59,355 nt of DNA from Lachnospiraceae bacterium AM48-27BH (GTDB lineage: Bacteria; Bacillota; Clostridia; Lachnospirales; Lachnospiraceae): the NCBI GenBank assembly GCA_003478355.1, contig QUFC01000023.1, positions 1-59,355 on the forward strand, read 5' to 3'. How positions within the stretch are numbered: the stretch's first letter is position 1; each line of letters opens with the position of its first letter. The notes under the pieces are model-generated. The model worked only from the letters and a program-made list of their open reading frames with translations, made no database searches and had not been told where the DNA came from. This document shows positions 27,524 to 36,923 of the stretch, piece by piece. The position numbers were made by a program, and so were the translations under genes.

Positions 27524-28840
27524 ACGCTCCCAGCCTTTTTGAGAACCGTATTTCTTATACCGCTTCGGGCTTTTGTAGGCTACCCAGCCCTGTATGATGC
27601 CGCCCGCAATGCCGGTATTCATAATCTCGCAGATTGCCCGTGTCTCCCAGTCTGCCGGGGAATTTAAGTTCCCCAATGCTTCCTCATAAAGCTGCTTGGA
27701 GCATACCCTGTCGCCGGTGTAGTCCTCCAAATAGGCGTAGATCATGCCAGCCTGTGCGTCTTCCTGCATGAAGTCCTGCTGGTGGGCGTTCAGATATCGG
27801 TTCATTTCCATACTGAATGATAGCTTATACTTCCCGCTGCGGTAAACCGTCATGGCTTCCGCCCACATCTGTTCGATATACGCCCTCGCCGCCGCTTCAT
27901 CATCCAGTATGTGAACCTCCGCCCGTTCCGGGTACACCGTCACGGGGAGAAAGCGCCGGTTGCCGGTGCGGTCACGAGGTAAAAAGTCCTGCCGGTTGGT
28001 CGTCCCTCCAAATACACATTGCCGCAGCCGGTCTGCCGGGTGTGTCTCATACGGCACTTTGTAGGTTTCTTTCTGGCGGCTTAAGAATGACTTGATTTCC
28101 TCAATACTCTTGGCGTTGGCTGTGGCAATCATCTCCGACATCTCGATAATCCAATGCCCTTGCAGCTTGCGGTACACATTTTCATCGTCCAGCTTTTTCA
28201 AATCGTCTGAAAACCATTCGTCCCTGCCTGCCAGCAGCCGGAAAAAGGTAGATTTCCCGGCTCCCTGACCACCAACCAGACAGAGCATGACCTCAAACTT
28301 GCTCCCCGGTCTGAATACCCGCCGGATGGCTCCCATCAGGAACAGTTTCAAGGCTTCATAGGTGTATTCGTCCGTATCGGCTCCCAGAAAGTGATGCAGG
28401 GCGTAACGGATGCGCTCTGTGCCGTCCCATTGCAGGCTGTTCAGGTAATCCCTGACTGGATGGTAGCGGTTTTCATTGGCAACAATCTTGATGGCGCTCT
28501 GCACCTTTTTCTCGCTGGTAAGCCCGTAATTTTCTTCCAGATACAAAAGCAGGTAGTTCATGTCCATGTCGGTCAGCGTGGTACTGGTGCGCTCCCAGCC
28601 CAGCGGCTTCACAATGTCAATCTGCTCCGTCAAAAGGTTCAGGCGCAGCGCCCCGCGAAACAGAGGGTCACGCTGGAACACCGTCAGGCAGTTTCGGATG
28701 CTGTTCTTCACGCCGCCTTTCTGCGTCCCCTCTAATGTTTCCCGGATTTCTGCCGGTGTCTGCGCCGGTTCCATTGTGTCCATCGTCCTTTTGACCGCTT
28801 CCTGCGTTTCCGGCGGCAAACTCTGAAATTCGCTGTTCAA
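27443..28840 (-). CDS. Virulence-associated E (VapE) family ATPase
   Basis: 465 residues. The start is a TTG at 28840 behind AAAGGAGG, inside the primase gene. The VapE core has the Walker A GGQGAGKSTFFR (about residue 200) and a Walker B-like HWIIEMSEM, then the GTTNRQDFL sensor region. Such proteins act as SF3-like replicative helicases with the primase encoded just upstream. The iteron cluster lies directly downstream. Intact and of usual length. Confidence 0.88.
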   Translation of the reverse strand: MNSEFQSLPPETQEAVKRTMDTMEPAQTPAEIRETLEGTQKGGVKNSIRNCLTVFQRDPLFRGALRLNLLTEQIDIVKPLGWERTSTTLTDMDMNYLLLYLEENYGLTSEKKVQSAIKIVANENRYHPVRDYLNSLQWDGTERIRYALHHFLGADTDEYTYEALKLFLMGAIRRVFRPGSKFEVMLCLVGGQGAGKSTFFRLLAGRDEWFSDDLKKLDDENVYRKLQGHWIIEMSEMIATANAKSIEEIKSFLSRQKETYKVPYETHPADRLRQCVFGGTTNRQDFLPRDRTGNRRFLPVTVYPERAEVHILDDEAAARAYIEQMWAEAMTVYRSGKYKLSFSMEMNRYLNAHQQDFMQEDAQAGMIYAYLEDYTGDRVCSKQLYEEALGNLNSPADWETRAICEIMNTGIAGGIIQGWVAYKSPKRYKKYGSQKGWERVNQAPPEGDGFQEITEEEARQMELPF

Positions 28841-29408
28841 GCCGCAACACCTCCTTTCCCTGTGCGGCGATCAATGCCGCTTTTTCTTCTATTTCTCCGT
28901 ATAACAAAATATCCAAAAGGTATTCTGTGTAGCTTATCCTCTGCAACGCTTCCACAAAAAGAGGATGCCAGATGGCATCCTGCGGCTGTGGGGCGTATGC
29001 TGTTTTCCAATGCTCCAGCAGGCGCAGATAATCGCATAGCACCCGGAAACAATACCGTTCCGTTTCCTGAAATCTCTGCTCCGCTGATTTTTGTCGGGGC
29101 TGTGACCTGTTGTGACGCTTCCTATCTGGCGGCGCATTGCCGGATTTCTCATAGGAAACGCCGAAGTCCTCCGCAAGCCTGACCGCAGCTTCCCGTTTCC
29201 CCAATCCATGCAGCAAAGCGGCAAAGTCGATCACATCCCCAGAAGCCCCGCAGCCGAAGCAGTAAAAGCGGCTGTCCACTTTCATGCTGGGCGTGCGGTC
29301 ATTGTGGAATGGACAGCAGACCATGCCGTTTCTTCCCACCCGGATTCCATAGAATGAAGCAGCCTGCCGGGTGGTAACAGACTGTTTCACCGCTTCAAAT
29401 ACATTCAA
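28668..29408 (-). CDS. CHC2 zinc-finger primase-like protein
   Basis: 246 residues. The N-terminal CHC2 zinc finger of DnaG-type primases is clear: CCPFHNDRTPSMKV and FYCFGCGASGDVIDF (about residues 31-60). No Toprim catalytic domain follows; the rest is helical and charged, so this is the short type found with VapE in IMEs. It overlaps vapE by 173 bases in another frame, which is long but supported by the strong vapE ribosome site within it. Confidence 0.82.
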   Translation of the reverse strand: MNVFEAVKQSVTTRQAASFYGIRVGRNGMVCCPFHNDRTPSMKVDSRFYCFGCGASGDVIDFAALLHGLGKREAAVRLAEDFGVSYEKSGNAPPDRKRHNRSQPRQKSAEQRFQETERYCFRVLCDYLRLLEHWKTAYAPQPQDAIWHPLFVEALQRISYTEYLLDILLYGEIEEKAALIAAQGKEVLRLEQRISEFAAGNAGSGQKDDGHNGTGADTGRNPGNIRGDAERRREEQHPKLPDGVPA

Positions 29409-29455
29409 ATACTCCCTCCATAAAAATACCGGTAGCGGTAAAGCTGCCGGTTATA

Positions 29456-30928
29456 TCATAGCTCCATCTCATGGTTCTTTCTCTGTACTTCCTGTGGCTG
29501 CTCCCTCCGGCGCAGTGCGGTATCTACGGCGTTCTGCACCTGCCGCAGCCGTATGACTTCCTTCAGGAGCGGCTTGTGCTGCGGAGACAGTTCGGCATAC
29601 TCTGTTTTTAACTGTGCGTATTCCTGTTTCCATGCTTTCATGGCAATGGGTTTTCCGTCCAGTTTTTCTTTCAGAATACGGCGGGCGGCATAAAACAGCC
29701 GTAACTCCGCATCGTGGGATGTTTCAAATTTCTCCCTCTGTTTCTTAAACTTGATATTGTTCAATTCCGTATGGACAGGTTTTAGCCGCTGGTAATTCTC
29801 GCCCTCCCGTATCAATTCCTGCAATTCCTTTATCCGGGCGGATTTCTTTTTCATGGAGCCGCTTAATGCTTCAAATTCTTCACTGACAGAGGAAAGACGC
29901 TCCTGCAAATCCTCTAATGTGAGCAGCTTGTTTTCCGTCAGATAATTGACGGCTTCGGCAAACTGCTTTAAGTTTCCGGTTCTGGCTTTATTGCTCCATG
30001 CTCCTGCGTTGCGCTGGTTGTAATAAGTAATTAACAGGTCGGCAAGGCTCGGTGTCTGGGGTTTGGAAAGTTCTTCTTTTACCTCTGCCATCCAGACAAA
30101 CAGGGCTTTGATCTTCTTCCTCACATCCTGCATGAGTCGGTTGGTGGCTTTAATCCAGCGGTTCAGTTCCCCTTTCTCGGTGCGGATGCCCTTTGCTTCC
30201 ATCTGCCGGACATTAGCTCCCTCGTGGACAGTAGGTATCAGGTCAAGCCCCTGCCGCACATAGGAACGGTGGTCGATACGTACATCCAGCCCTTTTTCCT
30301 CAAATTTTGTATTAACGGCAGCCGCCCACTGCTCCCGCCAGTGTTCCAGCGTTTCCGGTTCATGCCAGTCTGTTGTATGGACAGCGTTAAACATATAATC
30401 GCCGTTTTTATCCCGGATTCGGTTTCCATCTTCATCAAGAAGATATTCCCGACGCTGTTTTTGTCCCCATGTGCCATCCGGGTTCAAAGGGCGCATGGTT
30501 GTCATCACATGAAAATGCGGGTTAGGGATGCCGCCGTCCTCTTTCTCCGGGCTGTGAAAAGCAAGGTCGGCAATCATGCCTTTTGTCACAAACTGCTCCT
30601 GTACGAACTTCCTCGCCAGCTCCATGTTTTCTTCCAGCGTCAATTCATTCTGCATGGCAATATCAAAGGAATAGGCAAGCTGTGCTTTTGGATGTTTCTC
30701 GCAGTTCTCCACAGCATTCCAGAGGGTCGCCCGGTCAAGATATATTTCCGGCGCATGGGGCGGCAGCATGATTTCCGAAGCGATCACGCCGCCCTTTTTG
30801 GTGTAGTCGCTGACTTCTCCATAGTAGCTGCTGTAAAGACGCTCCCCGGCTCGATAGGCTGCGCTGGCAATGGCGCTCTGACCGGCGCTGCGCTTGATCT
30901 GTGCGATTGAAAAATGATAAAGTGCTAT
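29456..30928 (-). CDS. MobA/MobL family relaxase, ATA at expected start
   Basis: Relaxase of the MobQ type for IME2. The N-terminus read from 30928 is IALYHFSIAQIKRSAGQSAI, the family opening, and the metal-binding motif is GGIPNPHFHVM; a long helical C-terminal part follows. The codon where relatives have ATG is ATA; the first usable codon in frame is a GTG at 30787, which would remove 47 residues including the catalytic Tyr region. Either ATA is used, or a G-to-A change has damaged the gene. It starts two bases after the DUF3847 stop. A matching nic sequence lies at 31517-31527. Confidence 0.8.
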   Translation of the reverse strand: MALYHFSIAQIKRSAGQSAIASAAYRAGERLYSSYYGEVSDYTKKGGVIASEIMLPPHAPEIYLDRATLWNAVENCEKHPKAQLAYSFDIAMQNELTLEENMELARKFVQEQFVTKGMIADLAFHSPEKEDGGIPNPHFHVMTTMRPLNPDGTWGQKQRREYLLDEDGNRIRDKNGDYMFNAVHTTDWHEPETLEHWREQWAAAVNTKFEEKGLDVRIDHRSYVRQGLDLIPTVHEGANVRQMEAKGIRTEKGELNRWIKATNRLMQDVRKKIKALFVWMAEVKEELSKPQTPSLADLLITYYNQRNAGAWSNKARTGNLKQFAEAVNYLTENKLLTLEDLQERLSSVSEEFEALSGSMKKKSARIKELQELIREGENYQRLKPVHTELNNIKFKKQREKFETSHDAELRLFYAARRILKEKLDGKPIAMKAWKQEYAQLKTEYAELSPQHKPLLKEVIRLRQVQNAVDTALRRREQPQEVQRKNHEMEL

Positions 30929-30930
30929 CC

Positions 30931-31248
30931 TTAGTCACCGCCTTTCTCCTGCCCGGAAATACGGGCGTGGTTCTCTGTGGCAGACCGGATGAAATGCTCC
31001 GCCTGCGGCAGATTCAAAATGCTTTCCATGAGGGAATAAAATTCCGCTTCGGATAGCTCCTTTGTCTGTGGTGCAATGCTCTCAATAGCTGCCCCACGGG
31101 TAATCAGCCGGTGCGTCCTCTGTTTCCGGGAACCGCTTTCCAGATACGCCTGCCGGTTTTTCAAACGCTGCATTTTCCGTTTTTCCTGTTCCAGCAGGAC
31201 AGTGGTTTTTTCATATTCCTGCTTCAACTGTTCCAAAGATTTTTCCAT
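30931..31248 (-). CDS. DUF3847 family protein
   Basis: 105 residues; start at 31248 behind AAAGGATG. A coiled coil (LEQLKQEYEKTTVLLEQEKRK) followed by KNRQAYLESGSRKQRTHRL is typical of DUF3847 proteins encoded just before MobA/MobL relaxases. It resembles the accessory MobC-type nicking factors in position and may help relaxosome formation. Its stop is two bases before the relaxase. Confidence 0.8.
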   Translation of the reverse strand: MEKSLEQLKQEYEKTTVLLEQEKRKMQRLKNRQAYLESGSRKQRTHRLITRGAAIESIAPQTKELSEAEFYSLMESILNLPQAEHFIRSATENHARISGQEKGGD

Positions 31249-31489
31249 GTTCTCACATCCTTTGCTGATAAGATAAAGAAAGACCATCCGCAGACAGTCC
31301 GTGTGTCAGTGCTTCTATAAAACCCGATGAAAAGGGAAAACCGCAGAGCGGATTTCTCTTTGCGGCGAGTACACAGGGGATAGCCGCTTTAGCGGCGCAA
31401 GGGGGTGTAGCCACCTTGTCGGAGCGAAGCGAACGCAGACCTCGGATTGCTGATTTTATCAGCGGCAGAGGTAGCTCCGCAGGACGCAC

Positions 31490-31530
31490 GATACATGGTC
31501 TTTAGACTATGTATAGAAGTGCGCCCTTAG
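31490..31530 (-). other. oriT with MobQ-type nic sequence
   Basis: The bases AAGTGCGCCCT at 31517-31527 equal the conserved nic region of RSF1010/R1162-type (MobQ) origins. Just before it is a short inverted repeat GTCT-TT-AGAC, the usual hairpin next to nic. It lies upstream of the DUF3847 and MobA/MobL genes in a 280-base gene-free stretch (31249-31533) that also has a GCCGC/GCGGC dyad near 31383. Confidence 0.75.
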
Positions 31531-31533
31531 TTC

Positions 31534-31737
31534 CTAAGGGATTTTGCCGTTTCCGGCAGTCTTGTCCTTTTTCTTGGAACGCTTGGAAAGATACTTCGGG
31601 CAGTCAACCACAACCGCCCGGAAGCTCTGTTTACATTCGTGCTGGCATTTCCGGCACAGTTCGTTGTAAGTGATACGGCTGCGGTCATTTAAGAAGAAAG
31701 ACCATTCCAACCGCCGCTTGTTACTCATTCTTGCCAT
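31534..31737 (-). CDS. Small conserved IME protein with Cys motif
   Basis: 67 residues, basic. It contains RRLEWSFFLNDRSRITYN and a CRKCQHECKQSF segment that may bind zinc, then a Lys-rich tail. It is encoded between the excisionase-like gene and oriT in IME2. Function unknown; a DNA-binding role would fit its charge. Confidence 0.6.
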   Translation of the reverse strand: MARMSNKRRLEWSFFLNDRSRITYNELCRKCQHECKQSFRAVVVDCPKYLSKRSKKKDKTAGNGKIP

Positions 31738-31885
31738 AACCGGCTCCTTTCTCCGTTTCTATCTGATGTACGCAGATAGGCTGTTTTGATGTAGCGTCTC
31801 GGTATCATTTTTAAGTTTTTTTCCCTCTGTATGCCCCTTTGGAAAGTGCGGCAGTATTGCAAAGTCAGGGAATGATACCTCACGC

Positions 31886-32110
31886 TTATTTGTCGCTTCT
31901 CGGTACGGTTTCGGAGTCTTTTGCCATCCATTCAAAGAAAGCAATTTTGCTGACCTTGATAAGCCTCCCCCTGCGGAACGCCGGAAAGCCGGGGGTGTGT
32001 ACCAGCTCATAGGCGCTCGCTCTTGAAATTCCCATAATCCGCTGAATGTCCGCCACATCCAGAACCAGCGGTAAATCCTCGTAGCTGTTCAATCTCTTTT
32101 TATCGTTCAT
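31886..32110 (-). CDS. Excisionase-like helix-turn-helix protein
   Basis: 74 residues from 32110 behind GGGAGG. The AlpA/Xis-type winged helix is seen in LDVADIQRIMGISRASAYEL followed by RRGRLIKVSKIAFFEWM. Such proteins steer excision by serine or tyrosine recombinases and also act as repressors. It is divergent from the DUF6076 gene. The 150 bases after its stop hold no gene. Confidence 0.75.
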   Translation of the reverse strand: MNDKKRLNSYEDLPLVLDVADIQRIMGISRASAYELVHTPGFPAFRRGRLIKVSKIAFFEWMAKDSETVPRSDK

Positions 32111-32267
32111 TCTGTTCCTCCCATAAATCAAATAGGTTAAAATGCTTCCTGTTGCCGTTCTCCCCAAAAGCCGTTTTCCTGCCCCATTCCTGCGGTGTTT
32201 CCCTGCATTGGTGCGCCGAATGCGTCACTTCTCCTGCCGGTCATATCCCTTTTGGACGGTCATTCAC

Positions 32268-32355
32268 TTGTCAAGGTACTGTGTGGCACGAAATTACCAA
32301 CCGCAATCATCATAGCGTACTATCCTTGACAAAACAATGATTCTGCGATACCATG
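32268..32355 (+). promoter_or_regulatory. Promoter region with inverted repeat, DUF6076 gene
   Basis: Inverted arms TTGTCAAGGTA (32269-32279) and CCTTGACAA (32328-32336) bracket the divergent intergenic region. The right arm holds TTGACA, followed after 17 bases by TACCAT, a fair sigma-A promoter for the plus-strand gene. The duplicated arms could be an operator for the neighbouring HTH protein. Confidence 0.5.
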
Positions 32356-32412
32356 AGTGTAACGGATATAACTGAATTATATAATTACCATAAACAAAGG
32401 CAGGGGATAGGG

Positions 32413-33453
32413 ATGGAGAATCAGTTTATACGGCATGAGCCATGTTTTGAGAGGATTTTGTTTGTCCTGACGCTGGACAGGAAGAAAATGAAAGAGCGGA
32501 TTTTGATTGGGGAAGAACAGCAGATCCGCTTCCGTCTGAACGGGAGCCAAAACGCAGAGGTGCTTTGTGATATGACACGCCCACTGGGAACTTTTTTGAT
32601 AAACTTTGAGCGTGACACGGACAGAGACTGGAACTTATACGGGCTTTCTCCGCTGCGGCAAGCTCTCCACTCCAACCGATGGAAACAGCCGGAGCTGGAG
32701 CAGGCGGCAAGCGAATTTCTTTGGGAGAAATATCTTAGCAACGACCCTCTGAAAATGTATGTGGCGTTCCGTATCTGGAACAGCTATCTGCTTGCCAGAG
32801 AACCCCGTGACCGTAACGCTGCCTGTGACCGCTTCATGGATAAAATGAGCAGACTGACCGGGGTATTCCAAAACGAAACCATGAGCTTTGACAGGGAGAC
32901 AGGAAAACCGAAACAATTTCAAGCTGGCAGCCTTTATTTCAAAGGCGCACCGTCAGAAGATACCCGGCTTGACCTCTGGTTCCCGGACAACCGGCGCACA
33001 GAAGAATGTGTGTCTGCCTATGCGTCCCTCTACCCGTTGATTACCTATTATCTGAACAGGCTGAATGACTGGGGGCTTTGCTTCCGGCGGTGCAAGGTCT
33101 GTGGAAAATATTTTCTGGCAAAGAGCCAGCGGTATGAGCTGTGCAGCGACAAGTGCCGAAAAGCACAGGCGCTTCAAAACAAGCGGGAATTTGACGAGAG
33201 GTCAAGAGAAAATAACTATGACCTGCTTTATAAAAATGAATGCCAGAACTGGCGCAACAAAATAAACCGGGTAAAAAATACCGCAGGCTTTCCGGCTGAC
33301 CGTCTGGAAAAAATACAGGCTTCCTTTTCCGACTTTAAGAAAGAAGCCTTACAGAGAAAAAAGGCTGTAAAAACAGGAACGGCCAGCCCGAAAGAATTTA
33401 CGGACTGGCTGTATCAGCAGAGTAATGTAATTGTTGAGCTGACCGAGATATGA
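32413..33453 (+). CDS. DUF6076 protein with zinc-binding motif
   Basis: 346 residues. The start at 32413 is preferred over 32353 because the latter lies within the likely -10 region and only 32413 has a purine-rich site (AGGGGATAGGG). The C-terminal part has CKVCGKYFLAKSQRYELCS and then DKCR, a zinc-ribbon of the kind in DUF6076 proteins. It is transcribed away from the rest of IME2. Role unknown; a regulatory function fits its position. Confidence 0.7.
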   Translation: MENQFIRHEPCFERILFVLTLDRKKMKERILIGEEQQIRFRLNGSQNAEVLCDMTRPLGTFLINFERDTDRDWNLYGLSPLRQALHSNRWKQPELEQAASEFLWEKYLSNDPLKMYVAFRIWNSYLLAREPRDRNAACDRFMDKMSRLTGVFQNETMSFDRETGKPKQFQAGSLYFKGAPSEDTRLDLWFPDNRRTEECVSAYASLYPLITYYLNRLNDWGLCFRRCKVCGKYFLAKSQRYELCSDKCRKAQALQNKREFDERSRENNYDLLYKNECQNWRNKINRVKNTAGFPADRLEKIQASFSDFKKEALQRKKAVKTGTASPKEFTDWLYQQSNVIVELTEI

Positions 33454-33545
33454 AAAACTTTCTATCGTCAATTTCGCATTATTGCAATAACAGATTGCTT
33501 CTTCCATGAATGGTAATATTATCATCAAACTTTTGGAAGAACTAT

Positions 33546-33611
33546 AAATGTCCGAGGTGCCTTTGATTTCGACAAAAAAACAGGCTGAATTGTTACAAAG
33601 CTCGGACATTT
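33546..33611. promoter_or_regulatory. Motif cluster downstream of permease gene
   Basis: AAATGTCCGAG at 33546, TTGTTACAA at 33590 and CTCGGACATTT at 33601. The same words occur at 36790-36866 and 39131-39152. The last two with their flank (through CAAAAA) match 36846-36871 closely. Probable binding sites or repeat-derived flanks of the transporter genes. The rest of 33454-33676 shows nothing else. Confidence 0.55.
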
Positions 33612-33676
33612 CAAAAATTTTTTGAGAAATGGCGAAAAAGCGGGGCAGCACACGCCGCCCCGCCGATCCCATACGG

Positions 33677-36055
33677 TTATTCCATCGCCCGCATTTGTTC
33701 GATCAGGGATTGCTTTTTCTGTCTGCGGATTGTCCATACAGACAAGATCAGTTCCATTCCGAACAATACCAGAATGAACAGTCCCATTTCCAAAACCGGG
33801 AATTTGTAAGGCACTACATTTCCGGCAAAAGCTCCTATACTCATTTTTCTGCAAGCAAAGATGGAAGCCGGAAGCCCAACGATCAGCGTCGCCAATGTTG
33901 CAAAGAGCGCATAGCACAGCCCCTCACAGATGTTCATTTCACATAGCTGTTTTTGTGTTAGGCCGATAGAACGCAGAATACTGTTTTCCTGCTTTCGGGC
34001 TATCTGGTTAGAGAGTGTCGTATTGATAAGGTTGATAACGCCAAAGAGAAATACCAACCATGAAAGTATCTCCATACTGCCAAACGCAAAAGAATTTGTC
34101 ATTTCTTCATATTCAATCACTGTATTGATTTCATCTAAGGCAATATTACTATGGCTGGCAACAATATTTTTCAATTCAGCTCCCACATAGTCCGTTTTTT
34201 TCGGATCGTTTACAATGCTCCATGAATAGTCGAAAGAAGCGATTTCCGGGTGCAGTTCATGGAACAATGCTTCTGGTGCGAAAAAGAGTACTCCATCGAG
34301 GGCCAGTTTTCCATGCCCGGAAGGCGTCTTGTTGGAATCAAACAATCCTGATACAGTGACGGAAACAGGCGGTTGCCCCTCTCCAAAATAAAAGTCAACT
34401 GTTGAACCAACACCCATATCCTCATTCTGCTTTAGCACATTATAGTCAATTACAATACTACGGGAATCTTTTGGCATCGTTCCTGCTGTCAGAGCCGCTT
34501 CAACTGTTGCATAATTCTGGTCGGTCAGCATATCACACATACCACCGCTTTGGTAAATGTCCGTCTTAAGGGTTGCATAGAGAGATTGTCTGCTTGAAAT
34601 TATATCTGTAACACCATCAATAGATAAGATTTCCTGTTTTAATTCTTCATTCAACGGATTTCCCGCTGCCATAACCTTTTCTTCTGTCATTTCAGAATCC
34701 AAATAAATTTTATAGTCGCCGTCCGGGAAAAACCGTCTTGCAAGCGCCTCTGGAGAACGCAGCAAAACAATGGAGGATACCACAAGCAGAATAATTCCGC
34801 CCAAACTCAATGAGGCTACAATAGCAACGGTCTTTTTTCGGTCACGCTTAAAATTCGCAATTCCCATTGAAACAGGATTGAGCTTGATATTCTTTTTTCG
34901 GCTTCGGATGTCCTTTTGTGCCGGGGTAAAACGGACGGCTTCAATCGGGGAAATCCCTGCCGCAATTTTTATCGGCTTACGGATGGAAACAGATACCATG
35001 ATCCAACTGCTTATGAGTGTCAAAATAATCGTTGCCACATAGGAAACAGCATTAAATCCCTTGGGAAACAAAAGAAAACCGCCGCATACACCCAGCACTG
35101 TACCAATCAAAATCCCGATACTGCCGAGTTTACGCCCCTCCCGCTTTACAATCCGCTTGATTTGCTTTGGCGTTGCACCAATCGTTCGTAGCTGCCCGTA
35201 GCTCTTGATTTTGTCATTGATGGAGATACGGAAGATACTCTGGATCACAATATAGCCGCCGATCAGAACAATGGCAATCACGCCAGCCATCAGTGCAAAA
35301 TCAAAGGATTTAGAAGCATAGGCAAAATACTTGCTGTTCATTTTGGGCATAGGAAGCTGATATTCCTCCGCAATCTCCCTGCAATAAGAGGTCATCAGTT
35401 CTTCGCCCAACTGGTCGCTGTTTTTGAAATGGACATAGGCGCGATAGCCAGTCGGGTCAAACCCTTTCCATCCTGTCAGGGCAGCGTTGGAAAGAATGAT
35501 AGCGCAGGTATTCGCTTCTTTTTCATTTACGCTGTCCATAATGCCGGTAACGACATAATCACCATGAAAACTCTCTGTATCTAAGGTCACAGTGTCCCCG
35601 ATCTTGGCATTGTTTCCATAGGTGGAAAGAAAGTATTCGCTTACAACAACTTCATTTGCTTTTTCAGGAACCCGGCCCTCTAACAACTCCATCTGCGCCT
35701 TGGTAATCTCCATCATTTGCGCGTCGCAATACACATAAGACGCATGATAGCCCTGTTCTGAAAGCTCCTCACCCAGCATATAGTAGCCGCCTACGCGCTC
35801 AAACTCCGGCAGTCCTTTCAGGGTTTCAATGTCGTTTTCCTCTACGCCCAGCCAGACCGCCTCATAAGTATCGACAACCTGATTGCGCTGCATTTGTGTC
35901 AGGGAGGTAGACACAATTCCCGTAAAGCAGATCAGAAATGCCGCCAGCGCAACGGCAATCACCACCATCAGATTCCGGCGCTTCTCGCTTTGCAAACTTT
36001 TCTTTGCCAGCTTCTTTGTAATGGCGCTGGTATCATTCTCAAAAGGCCATGTCAT
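33677..36055 (-). CDS. FtsX-like ABC transporter permease
   Basis: 792-residue membrane protein with an N-terminal span (about 30-50), a large outside domain, three spans, a second outside domain and a last group of three spans, i.e. two FtsX modules. The cytoplasmic loop ENSILRSIGLTQKQL after the first of the last spans is typical. With the adjacent ATPase and two-component system it resembles peptide-antibiotic resistance or export modules, though the substrate is not shown. Start at 36055 is behind AAGGAGG, 14 bases after the ATPase stop. Confidence 0.88.
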   Translation of the reverse strand: MTWPFENDTSAITKKLAKKSLQSEKRRNLMVVIAVALAAFLICFTGIVSTSLTQMQRNQVVDTYEAVWLGVEENDIETLKGLPEFERVGGYYMLGEELSEQGYHASYVYCDAQMMEITKAQMELLEGRVPEKANEVVVSEYFLSTYGNNAKIGDTVTLDTESFHGDYVVTGIMDSVNEKEANTCAIILSNAALTGWKGFDPTGYRAYVHFKNSDQLGEELMTSYCREIAEEYQLPMPKMNSKYFAYASKSFDFALMAGVIAIVLIGGYIVIQSIFRISINDKIKSYGQLRTIGATPKQIKRIVKREGRKLGSIGILIGTVLGVCGGFLLFPKGFNAVSYVATIILTLISSWIMVSVSIRKPIKIAAGISPIEAVRFTPAQKDIRSRKKNIKLNPVSMGIANFKRDRKKTVAIVASLSLGGIILLVVSSIVLLRSPEALARRFFPDGDYKIYLDSEMTEEKVMAAGNPLNEELKQEILSIDGVTDIISSRQSLYATLKTDIYQSGGMCDMLTDQNYATVEAALTAGTMPKDSRSIVIDYNVLKQNEDMGVGSTVDFYFGEGQPPVSVTVSGLFDSNKTPSGHGKLALDGVLFFAPEALFHELHPEIASFDYSWSIVNDPKKTDYVGAELKNIVASHSNIALDEINTVIEYEEMTNSFAFGSMEILSWLVFLFGVINLINTTLSNQIARKQENSILRSIGLTQKQLCEMNICEGLCYALFATLATLIVGLPASIFACRKMSIGAFAGNVVPYKFPVLEMGLFILVLFGMELILSVWTIRRQKKQSLIEQMRAME

Positions 36056-36069
36056 AGCCTGCCACCTCC

Positions 36070-36735
36070 TTACTCCACAATCTTGCCGTCCTCAATGCGG
36101 ACAATCCGATCTGCAAGGCGGGCAATGTCGTCATTGTGCGTAATCATCACAACAGTTTGCCGGAACTCTGCACTGGTGCGCTTGATAAGCCCCAGCACCT
36201 CGGCGCTGGTCTTGCTGTCAAGGTTGCCGGTCGGCTCGTCGGCCAGCACAATAGCCGGTTTGGTAATCAAGGCGCGGGCGATAGCCACACGCTGCTGCTG
36301 TCCGCCGGAAAGATTGTTCGGCATATTTTTCAGTTTATCTTCCAGCCCCAGCAGATGAACGATCTCGTCCAAAAACTTCTGATCCACCGTGTCCCCGTCC
36401 AGCTCCACCGGCAGGACGATGTTCTCATACACATTCAGGATCGGAACAAGGTTATAGTTCTGGAAGATAAAGCCGATGTTGCGGCGGCGAAAGATGGTAA
36501 GCTGCTCGTCGTTCTTCTTTGCCAGTTCTTCGCCTCGGACAATCACTGTTCCGCTGGTGGGAGTGTCCAGCCCGCCCATCATGTGAAGCAGGGTGGACTT
36601 GCCGCTGCCGGAGGTTCCCACAACGGCCACAAACTCACCGTCATTTACGGAGAAGTTCACGCCGTCAAGGGCGCGGGTGATATTCGGCTTTGTGCCGTAA
36701 TACTTTTTCAGATCAATCGTCTGCAAAACGCTCAT
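36070..36735 (-). CDS. ABC transporter ATP-binding protein (MacB/LolD type)
   Basis: 221 residues. Walker A is GTSGSGKST, the Q-loop IFQNYNLVP, the signature LSGGQQQR and Walker B VLADEPTGNLD, all intact. Start at 36735 follows AAAGGAG; a longer upstream frame runs into the regulatory repeat and is not used. It partners the FtsX-like permease just downstream, in the group of LolD/MacB/BceA ATPases that drive mechanotransmission rather than solute flux. Confidence 0.93.
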   Translation of the reverse strand: MSVLQTIDLKKYYGTKPNITRALDGVNFSVNDGEFVAVVGTSGSGKSTLLHMMGGLDTPTSGTVIVRGEELAKKNDEQLTIFRRRNIGFIFQNYNLVPILNVYENIVLPVELDGDTVDQKFLDEIVHLLGLEDKLKNMPNNLSGGQQQRVAIARALITKPAIVLADEPTGNLDSKTSAEVLGLIKRTSAEFRQTVVMITHNDDIARLADRIVRIEDGKIVE

Positions 36736-36789
36736 ACTCAAAACTCCTTTCAAGGCTTTCTGCCTGTTGATAAGGTCATTGTAAAACCC

Positions 36790-36866
36790 AAATGTCCGCG
36801 AAATGTTACAGCGGCCAAAAAATTTCATTGAAAATCGGGGTGAAATGTTACAGCGCTCGGACATTT
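36790..36866 (-). promoter_or_regulatory. Probable response-regulator sites before the ABC operon
   Basis: On the minus strand TGTAACATTTCGCGGACATTT-like words lie at 36812-36790, 54 bases before the ATPase start. The same order and spacing occurs 40 bases before the response regulator gene. A second set in reversed order (TGTTACA then CTCGGACATTT) sits at 36846-36866. Shared upstream words suggest control by the two-component system. Confidence 0.55.
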
Positions 36867-36923
36867 CAAAAAATTATCGGCGGGCAGCCGGAAATGGCCG
36901 TCCGCCGTAGCTCATGATCTGTT

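Larger units (their letters stand above)
26559..33453 (-). mobile_element. Mobilizable element with VapE/primase replication module (IME2)
   Basis: The order HTH excisionase, small proteins, MobA/MobL relaxase, CHC2 primase, VapE, TnpW-like protein and serine recombinase is that of a family of clostridial IMEs. The divergent DUF6076 gene marks the other side. The recombinase is truncated, so self-excision is doubtful. The outer limits are inferred from gene content only. Confidence 0.65.

Noticed and set aside
30735..30938. 67-codon ORF (MTKDSTLSFF...) as a separate gene
   Set aside because: It overlaps the conserved N-terminus of the MobA/MobL relaxase in another frame and has no likeness of its own.
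36739..36864. N-terminal extension of the ABC ATPase
   Set aside because: It reads through the regulatory repeat words and lacks a ribosome site; the start at 36735 has AAAGGAG.
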